From Oscillospiraceae bacterium (GTDB taxonomy: Bacteria > Bacillota > Clostridia > Oscillospirales > Acutalibacteraceae), in assembly GCA_015066015.1 (NCBI GenBank), contig SVPE01000017.1, forward strand, positions 1-40,378: DNA of 40,378 nucleotides. The letters run 5' to 3'. This document shows, piece after piece, positions 15,434 to 23,525 of the stretch. Under the pieces are notes generated by a model. It worked only from the letters and a program-made list of their open reading frames with translations, had not been told where the DNA came from and ran no database searches. A program made the translations under genes and the position numbers. Every line of letters begins with the position of its first letter. Within the stretch, counting starts at the first letter, position 1.

Positions 15434-16459
15434 ATGGAAACAAAGATATATAAAATTACTTCCCCCCATGATGAAGCCATAAAGGAAGTGGGAAGAATAC
15501 TTGAAGGCGGCGGACTTGTCGCAATACCTACGGAAACTGTCTACGGCCTTGCGGGAAATGCCCTTGACGGAGAAACTGCCTGTAAGATTTTTTCTGCAAA
15601 GGGCAGACCGTCGGATAATCCTCTTATTGTACACATCAGTCGTTTTGAACAGTGGACACCTCTTGTAAAGCATATTCCCGACACGGCAAAGGCTCTTGCC
15701 GAAGCCTTCTGGCCGGGGCCGATTACGATGATACTTCCGAAAAGTGACCTTGTACCCCAGGCGGTCTGCGGTAAGCTTGACACAGTTGCAGTGAGAATGC
15801 CCGAAAATGAAATTGCCCTGGCGATAATCGAAAGTGCAGGCGTGCCTCTTGCGGCACCTTCAGCAAATCTTTCAGGCAAGCCGAGTCCCACCTGTGCAGA
15901 ACATGTTATTGAGGATATGACGGGCAGAATAGACGCAATTGTTGATTCGGGAGACTGCAGTGTAGGTGTTGAATCAACGGTGCTTTCTCTTGTGACCGAC
16001 GTGCCAAGAGTGTTGAGACCGGGAAAGATAACGGCAGAAATGATTGCGGAGGTTGTCGGTGAGGCGGAAATCGACGATGCGGTTTTTGAAAAGCTGCGTG
16101 AAGGTCAGGCTGTTAGTTCACCGGGGACAAAGTATAAGCACTATTCACCTGAGGCGGCCGTTGTGCTTGTCAGGGGTGATTTTGAAAAATACGCCTCATA
16201 TGTAAGAGAAAATGCGGCAGAGGGTACGGTTGCTCTTTGCTTTGAGGGTGAAGAGGAAAAGCTATGCGTCCCTTGTGTTACTTATGGAAAGAAGAATGAC
16301 CCGGCATCTCAGGCAAAGAATGTTTTCGATGCACTCAGAGCCGTTGATAAAATCGGTGCCAAAAAGGTTTTCGCCCGTTTCCCCGAAAGCGAGGGAATGG
16401 GTCTAGCCGTGTTCAACAGGCTTCTACGTGCCGCGGCGTTCAATATTATTGAGCTGTGA
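15434..16459 (+). CDS. L-threonylcarbamoyladenylate synthase (Sua5 type)
   Basis: 341 residues: an N-terminal YrdC domain (about 10-200) and a C-terminal Sua5 domain, which makes this the long YwlC/Sua5 form and not the short TsaC. It converts threonine, bicarbonate and ATP to threonylcarbamoyl-AMP for t6A37 tRNA modification. Signature segments are GGLVAIPTETVYGLAGNA and KGRPSDNPLIVHI, then SANLSGKPSPT, with the SSPGTKYKHYSP linker that closes over the active site in Sua5 proteins. Follows prfA by 12 bases, a common arrangement in bacteria. Confidence 0.95.
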   Translation: METKIYKITSPHDEAIKEVGRILEGGGLVAIPTETVYGLAGNALDGETACKIFSAKGRPSDNPLIVHISRFEQWTPLVKHIPDTAKALAEAFWPGPITMILPKSDLVPQAVCGKLDTVAVRMPENEIALAIIESAGVPLAAPSANLSGKPSPTCAEHVIEDMTGRIDAIVDSGDCSVGVESTVLSLVTDVPRVLRPGKITAEMIAEVVGEAEIDDAVFEKLREGQAVSSPGTKYKHYSPEAAVVLVRGDFEKYASYVRENAAEGTVALCFEGEEEKLCVPCVTYGKKNDPASQAKNVFDALRAVDKIGAKKVFARFPESEGMGLAVFNRLLRAAAFNIIEL

Positions 16460-16467
16460 GGTGTAAA

Positions 16468-17058
16468 ATGCTGATAATCGGGCTTACAGGAAAAACAGGT
16501 GCGGGAAAAAGTACCGTTGCCTCCTATCTTAAAGAAAAGGGATGCTTTATCATCGACGGCGATGTTGTTGCAAGAGAGATTGTGCTTCCCGGTCAGCCTG
16601 CTCTTAAAAAGCTTTCGGATGCCTTCGGTGAGGACATTATTCTTCCTGACGGCAGTCTTGACAGAAAAAAGCTTGCAGCAAGAGCTTTCAGTTCAAGGGA
16701 GAATACTGCTCTTCTGAATGCGATAACTCATCCTTTTATCAAAGAAAGATTTGAGCAGCTTATTTCCTTTGCCGAAAAAGAAGGCTACAGTACCGCAGTA
16801 ATTGATGCTGCCGCACTTCTTGAAAGTGACTGCGGAGAGCTTTGCGGGAAAATAATAGTTGTACATGCTCCCGCGGACGTCCGTCTTGAGCGAATTCTTA
16901 AAAGAGACGGCATCACAAAAGAGCAGGCGCTTATAAGAATGAACGGTCAGAAAGAGGATGACTGGTATCTGAGCAAGGCGGATTACGTCATAAGAAATTA
17001 CGCAGACTTCAGCTTGGAGGAAGAGCTTGAAGCATTAAAGGAGTTATTCTATGAATAA
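16468..17058 (+). CDS. coaE: Dephospho-CoA kinase
   Basis: 196 residues from the ATG at 16468 (GAGGTG seven bases upstream); a GTG at 16456 overlapping the Sua5 stop is an alternative giving four more residues. P-loop GLTGKTGAGKST at the N-terminus, DGDVVAREI (substrate-binding DxD-like segment), ITHPFI in the middle and the lid region RLERILKRDGITKEQALIRM. It phosphorylates dephospho-CoA to CoA, the last CoA biosynthetic step. The stop overlaps the next gene by eight bases, consistent with coupled translation. Confidence 0.95.
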   Translation: MLIIGLTGKTGAGKSTVASYLKEKGCFIIDGDVVAREIVLPGQPALKKLSDAFGEDIILPDGSLDRKKLAARAFSSRENTALLNAITHPFIKERFEQLISFAEKEGYSTAVIDAAALLESDCGELCGKIIVVHAPADVRLERILKRDGITKEQALIRMNGQKEDDWYLSKADYVIRNYADFSLEEELEALKELFYE

Positions 17059-17623
17059 AAGCCTCAAGGCTAAGAAATCAGGCGGTGCAGTGCTTATCTT
17101 TTTTATGGTATTTTCGCTTGTTGCCGTAATTTGTGTCGGCACAGTGTCAATACTTAAGACATTATATCCCCGTCACTATATTGAAATTGTCGAAATTGAA
17201 GGACAGAAAAATAACTTGTCTGAAGAATTTGTTTTTGCTGTAATCAAGTGTGAAAGCGGATTTGATGTCAACGCGGTTTCTTACCTCGGTGCAAAGGGAC
17301 TTATGCAGATAATGCCCGATACGTTTGAGTGGCTTCAGTGGAGGCTCGGAGAGGAATTGCCTCAAGAAAGTATTTTTGAGCCGGAAACGGCAATACGCTA
17401 CGGATGTTATCTTTACGGCTATCTTATAGAAAAATTCGGTAACGAGGAAACGGCAGTTGCTGCCTATCATGCAGGAGATGCCTGTGTGGAGGATTGGCTT
17501 GCCGATGAACGCTATTCCGATGACGGAAAAACACTTAAGGATATTCCTTATCCCTCGACAAAAGAATATGTTGCCAAGGTGATGAGAGTGAAAAATATAT
17601 ATCAGAAGCTTTACTATAAATAA
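17051..17623 (+). CDS. Lytic transglycosylase (Slt70/GEWL type)
   Basis: 190 residues. One N-terminal helix (about 13-35) places the catalytic domain outside. The catalytic Glu is E68 in IKCESGFDVNAVS, followed by GAKGLMQIMPDTFEWL, the classic second motif, and AAYHAGDACVEDWL, where the usual AYNAG is AYHAG. This enzyme cleaves the MurNAc-GlcNAc bond to form 1,6-anhydroMurNAc. Starts inside the end of coaE with GGAG at 17040-17043 as its ribosome site. The pair coaE-lytic transglycosylase is frequent in Clostridia. Confidence 0.92.
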   Translation: MNKSLKAKKSGGAVLIFFMVFSLVAVICVGTVSILKTLYPRHYIEIVEIEGQKNNLSEEFVFAVIKCESGFDVNAVSYLGAKGLMQIMPDTFEWLQWRLGEELPQESIFEPETAIRYGCYLYGYLIEKFGNEETAVAAYHAGDACVEDWLADERYSDDGKTLKDIPYPSTKEYVAKVMRVKNIYQKLYYK

Positions 17624-17638
17624 GAAAGGAAGATTATT

Positions 17639-19048
17639 ATGGAAAAAGAAAAAAATGCAGCAGAGCTTCTCAAGGAAGAGCTTTGTTTTGAAAAGGAGCA
17701 TTTCTCGGTTGCTATGACTGAGCAGGAGTGTGCAAAGGCAGATGCTTTCTGCGAGGGCTACAAGGAGTTTCTCGACGTGGCAAGAACAGAAAGAGAATGT
17801 GTTGAATATGTAATTGAAAAGGCCGAGAAAAACGGCTTTGTTCCCTTTGATGTAAACAAAACCTATAAAGCAGGCGACAAGGTTTATCTCAACAACAGAA
17901 ACAAGGCAATCATCCTTGCAGTAATGGGTAAAAAGGGTGTAAGCGAGGGCGCAAAGATTGTTGCTTCCCATATTGACTCTCCGAGACTTGACCTTAAGCC
18001 CACACCTCTTTACGAGGACAGCGAAATGGCTTATTTCAAGACTCACTATTACGGCGGAATCAGGAAATATCAGTGGGTGGCAATTCCTCTTTCACTTCAC
18101 GGAGTTATGCTCAAGGCAAACGGTGAAAGTGTAAAAATATGCATCGGCGAAAAAGAGGGTGAGCCCAAGTTTGTCATCACCGATCTTCTTCCCCATCTCG
18201 GTAAGGAGCAGGCAAAGCGTCCTCTTTCTGAGGGAATCAAGGGTGAAGAGCTCAACATCCTTATCGGTTCACGTCCCTTCAAATCTGATTCCGGCAGCGA
18301 GCTTGTAAAGCTTAACATTCTTAAGATTCTCAATGAAAAATACGGAGTAAAGGAAAAGGATTTCATTTCTGCAGAGCTTGAGCTTGTACCTTCACTTCCC
18401 GTATCCGATATCGGCTTTGACAGAAGTATGATAGGTGCCTACGGTCACGATGACAGAGTATGCGCTTATCCCGCACTTGAAGCAGTTATCAACTGTAAGG
18501 AGCCTGAAAAGACAATCATCACAGTGCTTGCTGATAAGGAAGAAATCGGAAGTGACGGTAATACAGGTCTTAACTCAGCGTATATGAAATATTTCATCGA
18601 GGACCTTGCTGAAATGGAGGGCCTCAAGGGAAGACACGTGCTTTCAAAGTCCGAGTGCCTTTCAGCTGACGTAAATGCCTGCTTTGATCCTAATTTCCCC
18701 TCAGTTCATGATAAGTACAATTGCTGTACTCTTAATCACGGCGCAGTTATCACAAAGTACACCGGCTCAAGAGGTAAGTCAGGTACATCTGATGCTTCGG
18801 CTGAATTTGTCGGCAAGGTAAGAAGAATTCTCGATAAGGCAGAGGTTTCCTGGCAGATAGGTGAGCTCGGCAAGGTAGATGAGGGCGGCGGAGGAACCGT
18901 TGCGATGTATATAGCAAACCTCAACATCGATGTTGTTGACCTCGGTGTGCCTGTGCTTTCAATGCACGCTCCTTATGAGGTTGTGTCGAAGTTTGACGTT
19001 TACAGCACCTACAGAGCTTGTTATGAGTTCTATGCTGATAATGAATAA
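17639..19048 (+). CDS. M18 family aminopeptidase
   Basis: 469 residues, the length of clostridial M18 dinuclear-zinc aminopeptidases. Visible motifs: ASHIDSPRLDLKP (first metal His-Asp), YGHDDRVCAYPAL, DKEEIGSDGNTGLNS (catalytic and metal acidic residues), and the C-terminal VLSMHAPYEVVSKFDV with the last metal His. M18 enzymes remove N-terminal acidic or neutral residues from peptides and form large dodecamers in the cytoplasm. GAAAGGAAG precedes the ATG; 15 bases separate it from the lytic transglycosylase. Confidence 0.94.
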   Translation: MEKEKNAAELLKEELCFEKEHFSVAMTEQECAKADAFCEGYKEFLDVARTERECVEYVIEKAEKNGFVPFDVNKTYKAGDKVYLNNRNKAIILAVMGKKGVSEGAKIVASHIDSPRLDLKPTPLYEDSEMAYFKTHYYGGIRKYQWVAIPLSLHGVMLKANGESVKICIGEKEGEPKFVITDLLPHLGKEQAKRPLSEGIKGEELNILIGSRPFKSDSGSELVKLNILKILNEKYGVKEKDFISAELELVPSLPVSDIGFDRSMIGAYGHDDRVCAYPALEAVINCKEPEKTIITVLADKEEIGSDGNTGLNSAYMKYFIEDLAEMEGLKGRHVLSKSECLSADVNACFDPNFPSVHDKYNCCTLNHGAVITKYTGSRGKSGTSDASAEFVGKVRRILDKAEVSWQIGELGKVDEGGGGTVAMYIANLNIDVVDLGVPVLSMHAPYEVVSKFDVYSTYRACYEFYADNE

Positions 19049-19062
19049 TCTGAAGCAGACAG

Positions 19063-19091
19063 TTGCAGAAAATGCACATTTGTGATATAAT
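19063..19091 (+). promoter_or_regulatory. Promoter of pnuC
   Basis: TTGCAG at 19063-19068, 17-base spacer, TATAAT at 19086-19091, TG at 19083-19084. Transcription would begin near 19098. Confidence 0.8.
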
Positions 19092-19097
19092 AAGAAA

Positions 19098-19190
19098 AAA
19101 TATATAAGCTGCCACCGGGTAGTAGATGCAAAAACAGCATCCGTTGCACATCGTTAGGTCTTTGAAGATGTGTATACGGATGCTTTTTTG
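19098..19190 (+). promoter_or_regulatory. pnuC leader: attenuator / candidate riboswitch
   Basis: A long terminator hairpin (AGCATCCGT 19136-19144 with ACGGATGCT 19176-19184, inner arm GCACATC with GATGTGT at 19146-19152 and 19167-19173) runs into a T tract at 19184-19189, before the pnuC ribosome site. Its left arm GCATC (19137-19141) can pair instead with GATGC (19125-19129), a mutually exclusive antiterminator. Upstream, CTGCC/GGTAG (19109-19113 with 19118-19122) may be part of a small sensing domain. I do not recognise a known riboswitch consensus. Confidence 0.68.
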
Positions 19191-19206
19191 TTGAGGAGAT
19201 ATTATT

Positions 19207-19911
19207 ATGGAAAGAATAAAACAACTGACAGACTATTTTTCAAAGGCTGAGCTTCTTCTGTGGTCAGGCTCTGTTTCGGTTATACTGTTGTCATTCGTTA
19301 TTTTTGACAGGGTGAATTACATAACTCTTGCGGCATCGATTATAGGTGTTACCTCGCTTATTTTTTCGGCAAAGGGTAACCCTCTCGGTCAGCTGCTGAT
19401 GGTTATCTTCAGCCTTTTCTATGGTTGGATTTCTTTTGGATACGCCTATTACGGAGAAATGATAACTTACCTCGGTATGACGGCGCCAATGGCGTTTTTC
19501 GCTCTTGTTTCATGGTTGAGGCATCCCTATAAAGGCAAAAGGTCTCAGGTCAGGGTTAACAGTATAAGCAAAAAGGAAATATGCTTTATGTCGGCACTTA
19601 CTGCTATTGTGACGGTGATTTTCTATTTTGTGTTGAAGAGTTTTTCAACGGCTAATCTGATAATGAGCACCCTTTCTGTGGCAACAAGCTTTGCTGCCGT
19701 TTACCTTACTTTCAGAAGAAGTCCTTGCTTCGCACTTTTGTATGCGGCAAACGATGTGGTGCTTATTGTGTTATGGATTCTTGCATCCTTCAGCAATAAG
19801 GGTTATATCTCCGTGGTGATATGCTTTGGAGTATTCCTGATAAACGACCTTTACGGCTTTTACAACTGGACAAAAATAAAAAATATGCAGAAAAACAGTC
19901 AAAAACAGTAA
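19207..19911 (+). CDS. pnuC: PnuC-family nicotinamide riboside transporter
   Basis: 234 residues with about seven membrane helices. The family motifs are visible: GNPLGQLLMVIFSLFYGWIS (N-terminal half), YYGEMITYLGMTAPMAFFAL and, in the C-terminal half, LLYAANDVVLIVLWILAS and INDLYGFYNW, the W/Y/N-rich PnuC signature that binds the substrate ring. PnuC proteins move nicotinamide riboside by facilitated diffusion, driven by intracellular phosphorylation; PnuT and PnuX relatives carry thiamine or riboflavin, so the substrate is not fully settled. TTGAGGAGAT supplies the ribosome site. The terminator-bearing leader points to control by an intracellular ligand. Confidence 0.9.
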   Translation: MERIKQLTDYFSKAELLLWSGSVSVILLSFVIFDRVNYITLAASIIGVTSLIFSAKGNPLGQLLMVIFSLFYGWISFGYAYYGEMITYLGMTAPMAFFALVSWLRHPYKGKRSQVRVNSISKKEICFMSALTAIVTVIFYFVLKSFSTANLIMSTLSVATSFAAVYLTFRRSPCFALLYAANDVVLIVLWILASFSNKGYISVVICFGVFLINDLYGFYNWTKIKNMQKNSQKQ

Positions 19912-19974
19912 AAGTGATGCGTTTGCAACACGTTCTCCTGTTTTAATTCTTTTTAATTTTTAGTTTAAAAACTA

Positions 19975-20034
19975 TTGACATTTGAGTTTTCTGACTGTAT
20001 AATTGTTACAAGACATATCGATAACTATCAATAT
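19975..20034 (+). promoter_or_regulatory. Promoter and likely operator of the ArsR-type gene
   Basis: Perfect TTGACA (19975-19980), 17-base spacer and TATAAT (19998-20003). Downstream, ATATCGAT-AACT-ATCAATAT (20015-20034) is an imperfect palindrome with one mismatch, placed over the start region as expected for ArsR/SmtB autoregulation. Confidence 0.72.
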
Positions 20035-20046
20035 GAAGGTGATTTG

Positions 20047-20394
20047 ATGAACTTGAACGATGCTGCGGCTATATGCAAAGCAATGGCAGATCCGAACAGA
20101 TTGCAGATAATAAGACTGCTTTGTGAAAAAGACAGGTGTGCAAATGAGCTGCTTGGAGAACTTGATATTTCACAGTCGACGCTTTCGCATCATATGAAGA
20201 TACTGTGTGAAAGCGGTATGGTCCGCTCGGAAAAAGCAGGTAAGCACACCGGATATTATCTTTGCTGCAGAACAATTCATATTTTCAACGAGTTCGTTTC
20301 AGATTTTGAGTGCAGCTCTTACGGCACCGACAGATGTCATTGTACAGGCTCTGTGTGCGGAGCTGATAAATGTGTTGTTTGTTCAGAAGACTGA
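20047..20394 (+). CDS. ArsR/SmtB family transcriptional regulator with Cys-rich tail
   Basis: 115 residues from the ATG at 20047, behind AAGGTG; the longer frame to 19975 would start at the -35. The winged helix is typical: AAICKAMADPNRLQIIRLL, then NELLGELDISQSTLSHHMKIL (recognition helix). Cysteines lie at LCEKDRC near the alpha-3 position used for metalloid sensing, and six more in the last 29 residues (FEC...RCHC...VC...KC..C). This suggests thiol-dependent binding of a soft metal or metalloid, or sulfide/redox sensing. No efflux pump gene follows; the next element is a very small basic ORF. Confidence 0.88.
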   Translation: MNLNDAAAICKAMADPNRLQIIRLLCEKDRCANELLGELDISQSTLSHHMKILCESGMVRSEKAGKHTGYYLCCRTIHIFNEFVSDFECSSYGTDRCHCTGSVCGADKCVVCSED

Positions 20395-20438
20395 ACCTTA
20401 CATACAGTAATTTGATGTTTTTCCAGGGAGGTGACAGC

Positions 20439-20501
20439 ATGACAATTATAGCTATCAGACGCAAGAAAAAGAAAAAAGCATCGCAGGCTAAAAAAGCTTG
20501 A
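20439..20501 (+). CDS. 20-residue basic microprotein (candidate)
   Basis: ATG at 20439 stands behind a strong GGGAGGTG (20427-20434). The frame encodes MTIIAIRRKKKKKASQAKKA: a short hydrophobic start, then eight consecutive basic or lysine-rich residues. It lies 44 bases after the ArsR stop with no promoter or terminator between, so it is probably co-transcribed. Ribosome site quality is the main evidence. It could also be a leader peptide or the start of a decayed gene. No family recognised. Confidence 0.45.
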   Translation: MTIIAIRRKKKKKASQAKKA

Positions 20502-20568
20502 AAAAGCAAACAGAAATTAAAGGAATTATAACAGTCGGCGGTAAAAATCAGAGGGGTTAAAGCATAAG

Positions 20569-20678
20569 GTACGGGTTTTACTTTTTATTTAAAATTATTT
20601 AAATCAACAAAAAAGTAAAAAGTTATACTAAAAGTAATGAGGTTTTGCAGTAATTTGAATGAGGCAACTGACCCGTAC
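20569..20678 (+). repeat. Nested inverted repeats before the condensation-like gene
   Basis: GTACGGGT (20569-20576) and ACCCGTAC (20671-20678) are perfect complements 94 bases apart. Inside, TTTTACTTTTT (20576-20586) pairs with AAAAAGTAAAA (20610-20620). The inner hairpin could end the ArsR transcript, though it has no U-tract. The 20502-20694 stretch holds no gene I can support. Confidence 0.4.
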
Positions 20679-20694
20679 AGAAATGAGGTAATTT

Positions 20695-21972
20695 ATGAAA
20701 ACGCAAGGTGGTTCACTTATGAACAAACAACCGATTCCCCTTGATATGGCTGCAATTTTGTATTCATATACCAAGACAAAAACATGGAATCAGACATACA
20801 GACTTTCTGTTGTACTCAAAAGTGAGGTGGACAGTGAAGCACTTAAACAGGCGGTAAGAAAATTAAGGTACCGTTTCCCGACCTTTTACGTCAGACTGTG
20901 TGACGGCTTTTTATGGAAGCATTTCAGACCGGCACCTGTTGATACGGATGAAATTGTTGTTTCCGGCAATGATTTCTGCTCGCCTGTTGATACACAGAAT
21001 TGCTTTGCGCCGCTTTTCCGGGTGCATTATTCAGGAAAAAGAATATCCCTTGATATATTCCACGGAATAACCGACGGTAAGGGTGCACTGACTTTTCTTA
21101 AAACACTGGTTGCGACCTATTTCAATATTCTCGGCTTTGATATTCCTGCTACAGACGGTGTGCTGAGTCTCGAGGATGAGCCGTCACAGGAGGAGTTGAC
21201 TGACGGTTACATAAAATTTTATGATAAAAGCAAAGGAAAACTTCCCAGAGGTGAAAAGGCCGCTTACCAGCATTATATAAAAGAGGATAACGGTCCGTTT
21301 ACAATTACACAGGGCAGGTTTTCTGTCTGTGAGCTAAAGACGGTGACACGGGCACTCGGCGTTTCCGTAACAGAGTACCTTGCCGCACTTTATTGCTACA
21401 GTTATTATCTGAACAAGGCTCCCGAAAGCAGAAAACCGATAAAAATACAGTTCCCTGTTGACCTGCGGGGTGTTTTCGGACTTCAGACTCTCCGTAATTT
21501 CTCATTGGTTCTGACAATAACACTGCCTGAGAGAAAAGAGACCTACAGCTTCAGAGAGGTGCTTGATATAACCGTTAAGGAAATCGCAAAATCAAAGGAC
21601 AGGGAGCTTCTGCAGAAAATGATAAACACGAATGCCGGCGATGCGCAGATGCTCATTACCAAGTATTCACCGTCTGTGCTTAAAAAGCCCTTTATTCTTG
21701 CCGGCTTTATGCTTTACGGTGAGAGGCTGATGACGTCGCCCATTTCGAATTTAGGAGTTGTAAAGGTACCGACAGAGCTGGAAAGGCATATTGATTATTT
21801 CGATGCCACCATAGGAGCGACAAAGAAAAACGCGATAAATGCAGCGGTTATAACCTTTGGTGACAGCGTGGTTATGACCTTTTCAACCAAGAAATCCCGC
21901 CGTGAGGTACAGAACACCTTCTTCGGTCTGCTTGAGCAGGCAGGGGTCAGGACGGAGATAACAATCAGTTGA
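20695..21972 (+). CDS. Condensation-domain-like acyltransferase (alcohol acetyltransferase type)
   Basis: 425 residues. HGITDG at 123-128 is the HxxxDG catalytic motif of the chloramphenicol acetyltransferase / NRPS condensation superfamily. The N-terminal half (QTYRLSVVLKSEVDSEALKQ ... RFPTFYVRL) and the late ISNLGVV motif match wax-ester/alcohol acetyltransferase relatives. The PVDLRGVFG segment is the 'DFG/R'-like structural motif. Acyl donor and acceptor are unknown; standing alone, without carrier protein or adenylation domains, it is more likely a small-molecule or lipid acyltransferase than an NRPS part. Two starts are possible: 20695 (GAGGTA upstream) and 20719 (AAGGTGG upstream). Confidence 0.8.
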   Translation: MKTQGGSLMNKQPIPLDMAAILYSYTKTKTWNQTYRLSVVLKSEVDSEALKQAVRKLRYRFPTFYVRLCDGFLWKHFRPAPVDTDEIVVSGNDFCSPVDTQNCFAPLFRVHYSGKRISLDIFHGITDGKGALTFLKTLVATYFNILGFDIPATDGVLSLEDEPSQEELTDGYIKFYDKSKGKLPRGEKAAYQHYIKEDNGPFTITQGRFSVCELKTVTRALGVSVTEYLAALYCYSYYLNKAPESRKPIKIQFPVDLRGVFGLQTLRNFSLVLTITLPERKETYSFREVLDITVKEIAKSKDRELLQKMINTNAGDAQMLITKYSPSVLKKPFILAGFMLYGERLMTSPISNLGVVKVPTELERHIDYFDATIGATKKNAINAAVITFGDSVVMTFSTKKSRREVQNTFFGLLEQAGVRTEITIS

Positions 21973-21990
21973 TCTGAGAATAATGTATAT

Positions 21991-22028
21991 AATAAAGGAC
22001 AGGACTGCGGTCGTGTTCTTTATTTTTT
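21991..22028 (+). terminator. Terminator after the condensation-like gene
   Basis: AATAAAGGACA (21991-22001) pairs with TGTTCTTTATT (22014-22024, one G-T pair), with an inner GAC/GTC and a six-T run. Confidence 0.82.
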
Positions 22029-22043
22029 GCTATATTAAAGGAA

Positions 22044-22088
22044 AAGAATATTCAAAAACGATGAATATTTCTCTGAAAATATTCAAAA
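22044..22088 (+). promoter_or_regulatory. ARG boxes (ArgR/AhrC operator) before argG
   Basis: Three AT-rich half-site clusters, GAATATTC (22046-22053), ATGAATATTT (22061-22070) and AAAATATTCA (22076-22085), lie just upstream of the argG -35. They match the Firmicutes ArgR box pattern (TGAATAnnnnATTCA-like). Repression by arginine is the expected output. Confidence 0.68.
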
Positions 22089-22094
22089 ATACTC

Positions 22095-22122
22095 TTGACT
22101 TTTGCATAAAAATACGTATAAT
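22095..22122 (+). promoter_or_regulatory. Promoter of argG
   Basis: TTGACT (22095-22100), 16-base spacer, TATAAT (22117-22122), immediately downstream of the ARG boxes. Confidence 0.78.
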
Positions 22123-22182
22123 GATGTGCATACGAAAAAATTACGGGAGAAAATTCCCTTTGAAGAAAGGAGTCGGCAGGGC

Positions 22183-22221
22183 TTGAACGAAGCCTTACCG
22201 GACAAAGAAAATGGCTATTAA
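22183..22221 (+). CDS. Possible 12-codon leader ORF overlapping the argG start
   Basis: AAAGGAG at 22166-22172 is followed ten bases later by TTG. The frame (M)[11 protein letters not shown] ends at 22221, overlapping the argG ATG at 22211 in another frame. argG itself has only a weak GGA before it. This suggests translational coupling, but the TTG start and long spacing make it tentative. Confidence 0.25.
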   Translation: MNEALPDKENGY

Positions 22222-23449
22222 AAAGGATAAGAAAGACATCAAAAAAATTGTACTTGCATACTCAGGCGGTCTTGATACATCAATCATCATTCCCTGGCTC
22301 AAGGAAAACTACAACAATGCAGAGGTTATTGCTGTTTCAGGTGACGTAGGACAGGGTACAGAGCTTGACGGTCTTGAAGAAAAGGCTCTTGCAACAGGTG
22401 CTTCAAAGCTTTATATCGAAGACCTCAACAAGGAATTTGTTGAAGATTACATTTATCCCACACTCAAGGCAGGTGCAGTTTACGAGGGAATGTACCTTCT
22501 CGGCACATCCTTTGCACGTCCCATTATTGCAAAGCGAATCGTTGAAATCGCACTCAAAGAGGGTGCAGATGCTATCTGTCACGGTTGCACAGGTAAGGGT
22601 AACGACCAGGTTCGCTTCGAGCTTGCTATCAAGGCATTTGCTCCTGATATGGAAATCATTGCTCCTTGGAGAACATGGGAATTCAAGAGCCGTGAGGAAG
22701 AAATCGAGTACGCTATCGCTCACAACATTCCTCTTAAGATAACAAGAGAGACAAACTATTCAAAGGATAAGAACCTCTGGCATCTTTCTCACGAGGGTCT
22801 TGATCTCGAGAATCCTGCAAACGAGCCCAAGTATGAAGAAATCCTTGAAATGGGTGTAACTCCCGAAAGTGCTCCCGATGTACCTACATATATCACAATC
22901 GGTTTTGAAAAGGGCGTTCCCACTACACTCAACGGAGAGAAGCTTGACGGTCCTGCTATGGTTAAGGCACTTAACGAAATCGGCGGTGCTAACGGTATCG
23001 GTATTTCAGATATGGTTGAAAACCGTCTTGTCGGTATGAAGAGCCGTGGCGTTTATGAGACTCCGGGCGGAACAATCCTTTACAAGGCTCACGAAATGCT
23101 CGAGCAGCTCTGCCTTGACAGAGACACAGCTCACCTCAAGAGCCAGCTTGCAGTCAAGTATGCTGAGCTTGTTTACTACGGTCAGTGGTTCACAACCTGC
23201 CGTGAGGCTCTTGCAGCATTTGTTGACAAGACTCAGGAAACCGTTACAGGTGAAGTTAAGCTCAAGCTTTACAAGGGTAACATTATGGGCGCAGGTATGA
23301 CTTCTCCCTATACACTTTACAGTGAAGAAATGGCAACCTTCGATGCTGACAATGTTTACGATCAGTACGATGCAGAGGGCTTCATCAATCTCTTCGGTCT
23401 TCCCCTCAAGGTTAAGGCTATGCTTTCAAAGGATTGGGATATTAAATAA
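22211..23449 (+). CDS. argG: Argininosuccinate synthase
   Basis: 412 residues, normal length. It joins citrulline and aspartate with ATP, the penultimate arginine step. [16 protein letters not shown] is the ATP-pyrophosphatase P-loop (SGGLDTS). Further signatures: [13 protein letters not shown], where aspartate and citrulline bind, and [20 protein letters not shown]. Start ATG at 22211 lacks a strong Shine-Dalgarno; see the candidate leader ORF. Own terminator downstream, so argG and argH are separate transcripts. Confidence 0.97.
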   Translation: MAIKKDKKDIKKIVLAYSGGLDTSIIIPWLKENYNNAEVIAVSGDVGQGTELDGLEEKALATGASKLYIEDLNKEFVEDYIYPTLKAGAVYEGMYLLGTSFARPIIAKRIVEIALKEGADAICHGCTGKGNDQVRFELAIKAFAPDMEIIAPWRTWEFKSREEEIEYAIAHNIPLKITRETNYSKDKNLWHLSHEGLDLENPANEPKYEEILEMGVTPESAPDVPTYITIGFEKGVPTTLNGEKLDGPAMVKALNEIGGANGIGISDMVENRLVGMKSRGVYETPGGTILYKAHEMLEQLCLDRDTAHLKSQLAVKYAELVYYGQWFTTCREALAAFVDKTQETVTGEVKLKLYKGNIMGAGMTSPYTLYSEEMATFDADNVYDQYDAEGFINLFGLPLKVKAMLSKDWDIK

Positions 23450-23456
23450 AAAAATT

Positions 23457-23480
23457 GGGTGTCGGAAGACACCCTTTTTT
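23457..23480 (+). terminator. Terminator of argG
   Basis: GGGTGTC (23457-23463) and GACACCC (23468-23474) around a GGAA tetraloop, then six T. Confidence 0.92.
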
Positions 23481-23525
23481 AATGCAGAATACAAAGTGCA
23501 AAATTCAGAATGATTTATTAAACTA

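Noticed and set aside
17162..18046. Long minus-strand open frame (294 codons) opposite the lytic transglycosylase and M18 genes
   Set aside because: Composition is rich in Cys, Phe and His with no family motif, no ribosome site, and it is antisense to two well-supported genes.
22121..22183. ATG-led 20-codon Arg/Lys-rich frame before argG, possible arginine leader peptide
   Set aside because: Its ATG overlaps the -10 of the promoter and lies upstream of the expected transcription start, with no Shine-Dalgarno.
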